A stretch of 64,000 nucleotides of DNA from Clostridia bacterium (GTDB lineage: Bacteria > Bacillota > Clostridia > TANB77 > CAG-508). The translations under genes were made by a program, and so were the position numbers. The stretch covers positions 105,611-169,610 of the forward strand of contig JAGAKS010000001.1 in assembly GCA_017625465.1 (NCBI GenBank). Direction: 5' to 3'. Of the stretch, positions 60,765 to 64,000 are shown piece after piece (the stretch's first letter is position 1; the number at the start of each line of letters is the position of its first letter). The notes under the pieces are model-generated. The model made no database searches, was not told the DNA's origin, and was given only the letters and a program-made list of their open reading frames with translations.

Positions 60765-61154
60765 TTAATTTGCTGTATTTGTTTCTTCTATGCTTTCATT
60801 TGTAACTGTAGCATCAGCAGTATTTGTATCTTCAGTTGTATTTCCTGAATCTATAACTGTTGCACTATCTGTAGTGTTATCTACAGTTTCAGATGTGCTA
60901 GATGTAACCATGGCTTTTAGTTTTTCAACTCCGTAGTTATTCAATGTTTCAAAAACAACATCTAATACAAATACTATTGTAGCAGTAATTAAAACAATTA
61001 CTATAACAGCAGTTGTATTATTTACTAGTTGTTTTGGAGTTGGCCAACTAACTTTTTTTAATTCTGCTTTAAAATCTTTTGCGAAGCTTTTTTTGTCTTT
61101 TTCATTTTTTACTTTTTTATCTGTTTTCTTTTCTTTATTAACTTCTTTTGCCAT
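60765..61154 (-). CDS. secE: Preprotein translocase subunit SecE with long Thr/Asn-rich tail
   Basis: A 129-residue SecE. Lys-rich N-terminus, amphipathic helix FKAELKKVSWPTPKQL near 29 and one membrane helix at about 48-70 (AVIVIVLITATIVFVLDVVF). SecE normally ends soon after the helix; here about 45 more residues follow, rich in Thr, Ser, Asp and Asn (DSGNTTEDTNTADATV), which would lie outside the membrane. The tail is odd but the core is clear. It lies between rpmG and nusG. Confidence 0.92.
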   Translation of the reverse strand: MAKEVNKEKKTDKKVKNEKDKKSFAKDFKAELKKVSWPTPKQLVNNTTAVIVIVLITATIVFVLDVVFETLNNYGVEKLKAMVTSSTSETVDNTTDSATVIDSGNTTEDTNTADATVTNESIEETNTAN

Positions 61155-61179
61155 TTTTTATTCCTCCTAAAGGATTTTA

Positions 61180-61344
61180 CTATTTTGTCTCTTTATGAGT
61201 TGTACGTGTTTTGCAGAATTTGCAATACTTAACTACTTCTAGTCTTTCTGTATTGTTTCTTTTATTTTTTGATGTCATGTAATTTCTTCTTTTACATTCT
61301 GTACATTCTAAAGTAATATTTTCTCTTGGTCCTTTTGCTGCCAT
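61180..61344 (-). CDS. rpmG: 50S ribosomal protein L33
   Basis: A 54-residue L33 ([51 protein letters not shown]). Both CxxC pairs are present (CTEC, CKFC), so it is the zinc-binding form. GGAGG lies seven bases before the ATG. First gene of rpmG-secE-nusG, behind the promoter at 61424-61452. Confidence 0.95.
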   Translation of the reverse strand: MAAKGPRENITLECTECKRRNYMTSKNKRNNTERLEVVKYCKFCKTRTTHKETK

Positions 61345-61423
61345 TTTCTACACCTCCATTTTACTTTTAATGAATATTTTTAATTTAACGATGTGACTTA
61401 CATGTTTTTGTACATGCTATAAT

Positions 61424-61452
61424 ACTTTACCACAAATAAGTTTATAAGTCAA
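61424..61452 (-). promoter_or_regulatory. Promoter of rpmG-secE-nusG
   Basis: TTGACT (61447-61452), 17 bases, TAAAGT (61424-61429). About 70 bases of leader follow before the rpmG start. Confidence 0.75.
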
Positions 61453-61471
61453 TATTTTTAGTAATTTTTTC

Positions 61472-62041
61472 CTATTTTTTTTTATTTTTTTGTACTGAGA
61501 ATCCAAATTTACCTATTTTTTTGTCTAATCTGTAATATCCACCATTTGCATAAGCTATTAAATCACACTTACTAATATCAAAAGCACCATTTTCATCAAT
61601 GTATTTATCATCTGCATCTATTGATAAAACTTCTGCTAAAAACATTGTATGACTTCCATTATCTCTTTCTTCTATAACTTTACATTCTATTGAAACTGGA
61701 CTTTCTTTTATAAGCGGACATTTAACAAAATTTGCTTTTTCTTTTGTTAAATTCATTTCTTTAAATTTATCATACTGAGCACCACTTCTAACACCACACC
61801 AATCTGTTGCATAAGCTAATTTCTCAGTAGTTAGATTAATTGCAAATTCTTTGTTCTCTTTTATTAAATTATAAGAATACCTTTCTGGTCTTACTGATAT
61901 ATATACTAAAGCTGGATTTGTGTTTATAATACCAGTCCATGCAACTGTCATTATATTAGATTTCTCCATATCTCCTGATGTTACCATAACCGCTGGTATT
62001 GGATACACAAAAGTTCCCGGCTTCCACATAACTTTACTCAT
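61472..62041 (-). CDS. Flavin reductase-like / NADH-FMN oxidoreductase family protein
   Basis: A 189-residue protein of the flavin reductase-like (DIM6/NTAB) domain family, which binds FMN in a split barrel. MWKPGTFVYPIPAVMVTSGD at the start, NIMTVAWTGIINTNPALVYISVRPERYSYNLI near 28-58 and the later EFAINLTTEKLAYATDWCGVRSG are typical. The ATG at 62041 overlaps the end of the upstream gene and has GGGGAAG upstream; a longer reading from 62113 lies inside that gene. Physiological substrate unknown. Confidence 0.86.
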   Translation of the reverse strand: MSKVMWKPGTFVYPIPAVMVTSGDMEKSNIMTVAWTGIINTNPALVYISVRPERYSYNLIKENKEFAINLTTEKLAYATDWCGVRSGAQYDKFKEMNLTKEKANFVKCPLIKESPVSIECKVIEERDNGSHTMFLAEVLSIDADDKYIDENGAFDISKCDLIAYANGGYYRLDKKIGKFGFSVQKNKKK

Positions 62042-63554
62042 ATTCTTCTCTTCCCCTTTCATATACTCTAGAATATAATAGGTCTTCAAATGTTTTTTTA
62101 GTAGCATCTTCATATCTTCTTGAATATTTTGAATCTCTTTTATCTACTATTGTACCTGATACTCCATACTCAAATAATATTGCAGAAGCAATCTCATCTT
62201 GATTAAATTTATTTGATATGAAGTATTTTCTTTCACTAGATGGTGGAGCTTTTTCAATTGTACCTGCATAACCTCCATTAGTTTTAGCTAAACCTAATAC
62301 TATATCTGAAAAATATACATTTTTTAAGAACTCTAAATATTCTGGTCTTTCAGTACCAGTATATGTTAATGGAGAAAAAATTATGTTTTCACTTATTTTT
62401 CCATTATTATCCTGTTTCCTAACTCTTAGAATTTTGTTTGCAATTTCTTTGGTAGGATCATTTTGATAAAAATAGCTTCTTATAGTTTTTGGAGTGCTAT
62501 CTACTTCTTTTTTCTTCATTGTTAATTTAGAAAATATTCCTTTTCTTTTAGGAGTTTTAGTCCTTGCTATAGTAGCTTGTCTTTCTTGTACATATTTTCT
62601 TTTTCTAAATAAAGATTTTTCTGATATATAACCCAATAGTTCAACTGATAAAGTTCCTTTAAAAATTGGTGTATCAACAGGTTCGTTGCGAAGCATATAT
62701 GTTGGTTTTTGCAACACCATTCCCCAAGAATAATCATGGTCTTGATTTCTTGCAATTTGTAGTTTATCTTCTAATTCTGGATGTTCAAAAACTAATACTA
62801 ATTCTTCTAGATGTTTATTCGCATATTCTTTTTCTCTTTTTAATAAAGTTTTAACTCTTTCTGGTGAAATAGTAGTAAATTGATCCGAACGATACATTTG
62901 GCTTTTGATATATTCTTCTGGAATAAATTGCTTACGACCTTCTCTTGTTTTGATTTGTCTATAATTTTCTTCTAGTCTTTTATATTGTTCTAAATTTAAC
63001 AAAGTTTCCTTAAATTCTTGTTCTGTACATGCTATACCACGTTCACTTAAATTTTGTGCTAATATCTTTGCCATTTCGATAATTTTTTCTTTATATTTTA
63101 TCTCTATAAAAACATCCATTAATGGAGTTATATCACTTGGATTCTCTTTATATGCTTGTTTTGCTCTTTCTATTTTTCCTTTCATCTCCACAATTTCAAA
63201 AGACGATATAACATACATTTCTACTCTAATATCACTTCTTTTGTTATTACCATTAGCAACATTATCAACTTCATTTTTTTCTTTATCTAAACTTTTAACA
63301 AATTCTTTAACTTCATCTTTTCCTAGAACATCTTGATTTAAATCTAAGCCATAAACATATCTTTTACTTAATAAATCTTCTATTTTTTTATTACTAAAAC
63401 TTTTCATTCTATAAGAAAAGATTGATTTAAAAGAGTTTGCAATATAAGCTTCATTTAATTCAAGAATTTTGCTTAAATATACTTCTATAGCATCTTCTAT
63501 TTCTCTTCTTGTTATTAATGGATTTATTCCTAACACTGCAAATGGTTGTTTCAT
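62034..63554 (-). CDS. Unknown protein next to the rRNA operon
   Basis: A 506-residue cytoplasmic protein that I do not recognise. The N-terminus (FAVLGINPLITRREIEDAIEVYL) looks like a degenerate J-domain-type helix pair; the middle (about 110-250) is helical and charged; the C-terminal part (about 390-506) is more globular (SERKYFISNKFNQDEIASAIL). No membrane segments or nucleotide motifs. It has AAGGAG before the ATG, its own promoter (63584-63612), and overlaps the flavin reductase start by eight bases. Confidence 0.6.
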   Translation of the reverse strand: MKQPFAVLGINPLITRREIEDAIEVYLSKILELNEAYIANSFKSIFSYRMKSFSNKKIEDLLSKRYVYGLDLNQDVLGKDEVKEFVKSLDKEKNEVDNVANGNNKRSDIRVEMYVISSFEIVEMKGKIERAKQAYKENPSDITPLMDVFIEIKYKEKIIEMAKILAQNLSERGIACTEQEFKETLLNLEQYKRLEENYRQIKTREGRKQFIPEEYIKSQMYRSDQFTTISPERVKTLLKREKEYANKHLEELVLVFEHPELEDKLQIARNQDHDYSWGMVLQKPTYMLRNEPVDTPIFKGTLSVELLGYISEKSLFRKRKYVQERQATIARTKTPKRKGIFSKLTMKKKEVDSTPKTIRSYFYQNDPTKEIANKILRVRKQDNNGKISENIIFSPLTYTGTERPEYLEFLKNVYFSDIVLGLAKTNGGYAGTIEKAPPSSERKYFISNKFNQDEIASAILFEYGVSGTIVDKRDSKYSRRYEDATKKTFEDLLYSRVYERGREEYE

Positions 63555-63583
63555 AGATTTTCTCCTTGTTCTTTAATGCTTAT

Positions 63584-63612
63584 ATTATATATTAATAAAA
63601 AAAATATTTCAA
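63584..63612 (-). promoter_or_regulatory. Promoter of the unknown gene 62034-63554
   Basis: TTGAAA (63607-63612), 17 bases, TATAAT (63584-63589), 30 bases before the ATG. Confidence 0.65.
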
Positions 63613-63648
63613 TAAATTATATAAGTTTTATATAAAACTAAAAACACT

Positions 63649-63707
63649 AAAAAAAGATATATTAAGTTATACTTTTAAATAAATAAAAATATATCTTAAT
63701 ATATCTT
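63649..63707 (-). terminator. Terminator of the rRNA operon
   Basis: AAGATATATTAAG (63695-63707 in RNA order) and CTTAATATATCTT (63654-63666) form a perfect 13-bp stem with a 28-base AT loop, followed by seven Ts on the minus strand. Confidence 0.7.
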
Positions 63708-63721
63708 AAAAATATAAAAAA

Positions 63722-63839
63722 ATCTGGCGACTTCCTATTTTCCCAGCAAGGTAACTCGCAAGTATCTTCGGCACTAGAGAGCTTGACTTCCGTGTTCGGC
63801 ATGGGTACGGGTATTTCCTCTCCGTCATTATCACCAGAA
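63722..63839 (-). rRNA. 5S ribosomal RNA
   Basis: The minus strand reads TCTGGTGATAATGACGGAGA, then CCATGCCGAACACGGAAGTC and AAGCTCT, the conserved core of bacterial 5S rRNA, and closes with GCCAGA pairing to the 5' end. About 117 nt. It follows 23S rRNA in the normal 16S-23S-5S order. Confidence 0.96.
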
Positions 63840-63910
63840 AATTTTTGTATGCTTTCTTTAGCACACTCAAAAATACATAGATAAATACTTCTTTGAAGGC
63901 AAAACTTCTC

Positions 63911-64000
63911 GTGGTTAAGCCCTCGATCTATTAGTACTGGTTAGCTACATACATCACTGTACTTCCACCTCCAGCCTATCTACCAGGTCGTCTTCCTGGA
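63911..64000 (-). rRNA. 23S ribosomal RNA, 3' end only
   Basis: The minus strand contains GACGACCTGGTAGATAGGCT, GGAGGTGGAAGTACAGTGA, then GCTAACCAGTACTAATAGAT and CGAGGGCTTAACC, the typical 3' end of 23S rRNA. The gene continues beyond the right edge. The 71-base spacer to 5S holds no tRNA. Confidence 0.96.

Noticed and set aside
63840-63910. tRNA gene in the 23S-5S spacer
   Set aside because: Only 71 bases with no cloverleaf or TTC-arm pattern.

Overview
This window is a contiguous piece of an AT-rich, low-GC Gram-positive genome. The gene set points to an anaerobic, endospore-forming member of the Clostridia. It holds sporulation genes (yqfC, yqfD, spoVAC/D/E, sipL, yunB, spoIIID, a pdaA-like deacetylase), a class III fructose-1,6-bisphosphatase, RNase J, type III pantothenate kinase, a serine T-box and Firmicutes-type ribosomal-protein leaders. 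The mixture of 'KGITLVALV' pilins, an FGE-like surface protein and a short Gram-negative-style L27 resembles what I remember of uncultured gut Clostridia, but I cannot fix the genus. Nearly everything is transcribed leftwards (minus strand), including the rRNA operon at the right edge.

Layout, left to right. 0-6 kb: recO (cut by the edge), yqzL, era, a DUF3048 protein, dgkA, ybeY, an unknown gene where phoH often sits, yqfD, yqfC. 6-16 kb: a DUF4116 repeat protein, clpB, two surface or membrane proteins, the pdaA-like deacetylase (plus strand), a glycosyltransferase, a large acidic coiled-coil protein and an orphan tyrosine recombinase. 16-24 kb: DUF2508, engB, T-box-DUF1653-serS, DUF951, gltX, rnj, a ROK glucokinase. 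24-34.5 kb: a type IV pilus locus (pilMN fusion, pilO-like, three tandem pilins, prepilin peptidase, pilin-like protein, pilB, pilT, pilC). 34.6-38.8 kb: fbp, then a plus-strand dodecin-spoVAC-spoVAD-spoVAE operon whose spoVAE carries a frameshift. 38.8-44.8 kb: leuS, an FGE-like protein, then the rpmA/rplU and rplT/rpmI/infC groups with L21 and L20 leaders. 44.9-45.6 kb: a type III (protein-RNA) toxin-antitoxin locus. 45.6-51.4 kb: coaX, a TIGR01440 protein, rpsI/rplM with an L13 leader, a frameshifted yunB, sipL, veg, spoIIID, an HD hydrolase. 51.4-57.8 kb: two leucine-rich-repeat proteins, one with a transglutaminase-like end, znuABC with a palindromic operator, a hydrolase and another pilin-like protein. 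57.8-64 kb: rplL/rplJ (L10 leader)/rplA/rplK/nusG/secE/rpmG, a flavin reductase, an unknown protein, 5S rRNA and the 3' end of 23S rRNA.

The most notable system is at 44.88-45.59 kb. A consensus promoter is followed by two 48-nt tandem repeats and the start of a third. Each full repeat can fold into the same H-type pseudoknot, and the base changes between repeats keep the pairing. A terminator and then a 158-residue ToxN/CptN-like protein follow. This is the architecture of type III toxin-antitoxin (often anti-phage) systems. Secondary points: a pilin gene whose start codon appears to be ACG, pilins without Glu5 beside a prepilin peptidase with Asp-to-Glu in its GxGD motif, single-base frameshifts in two sporulation genes, an AUU start for infC, an L27 lacking the cleaved N-terminal extension together with absence of its protease gene, and Shine-Dalgarno-sequestering hairpins before spoIIID, sipL and yqfC.
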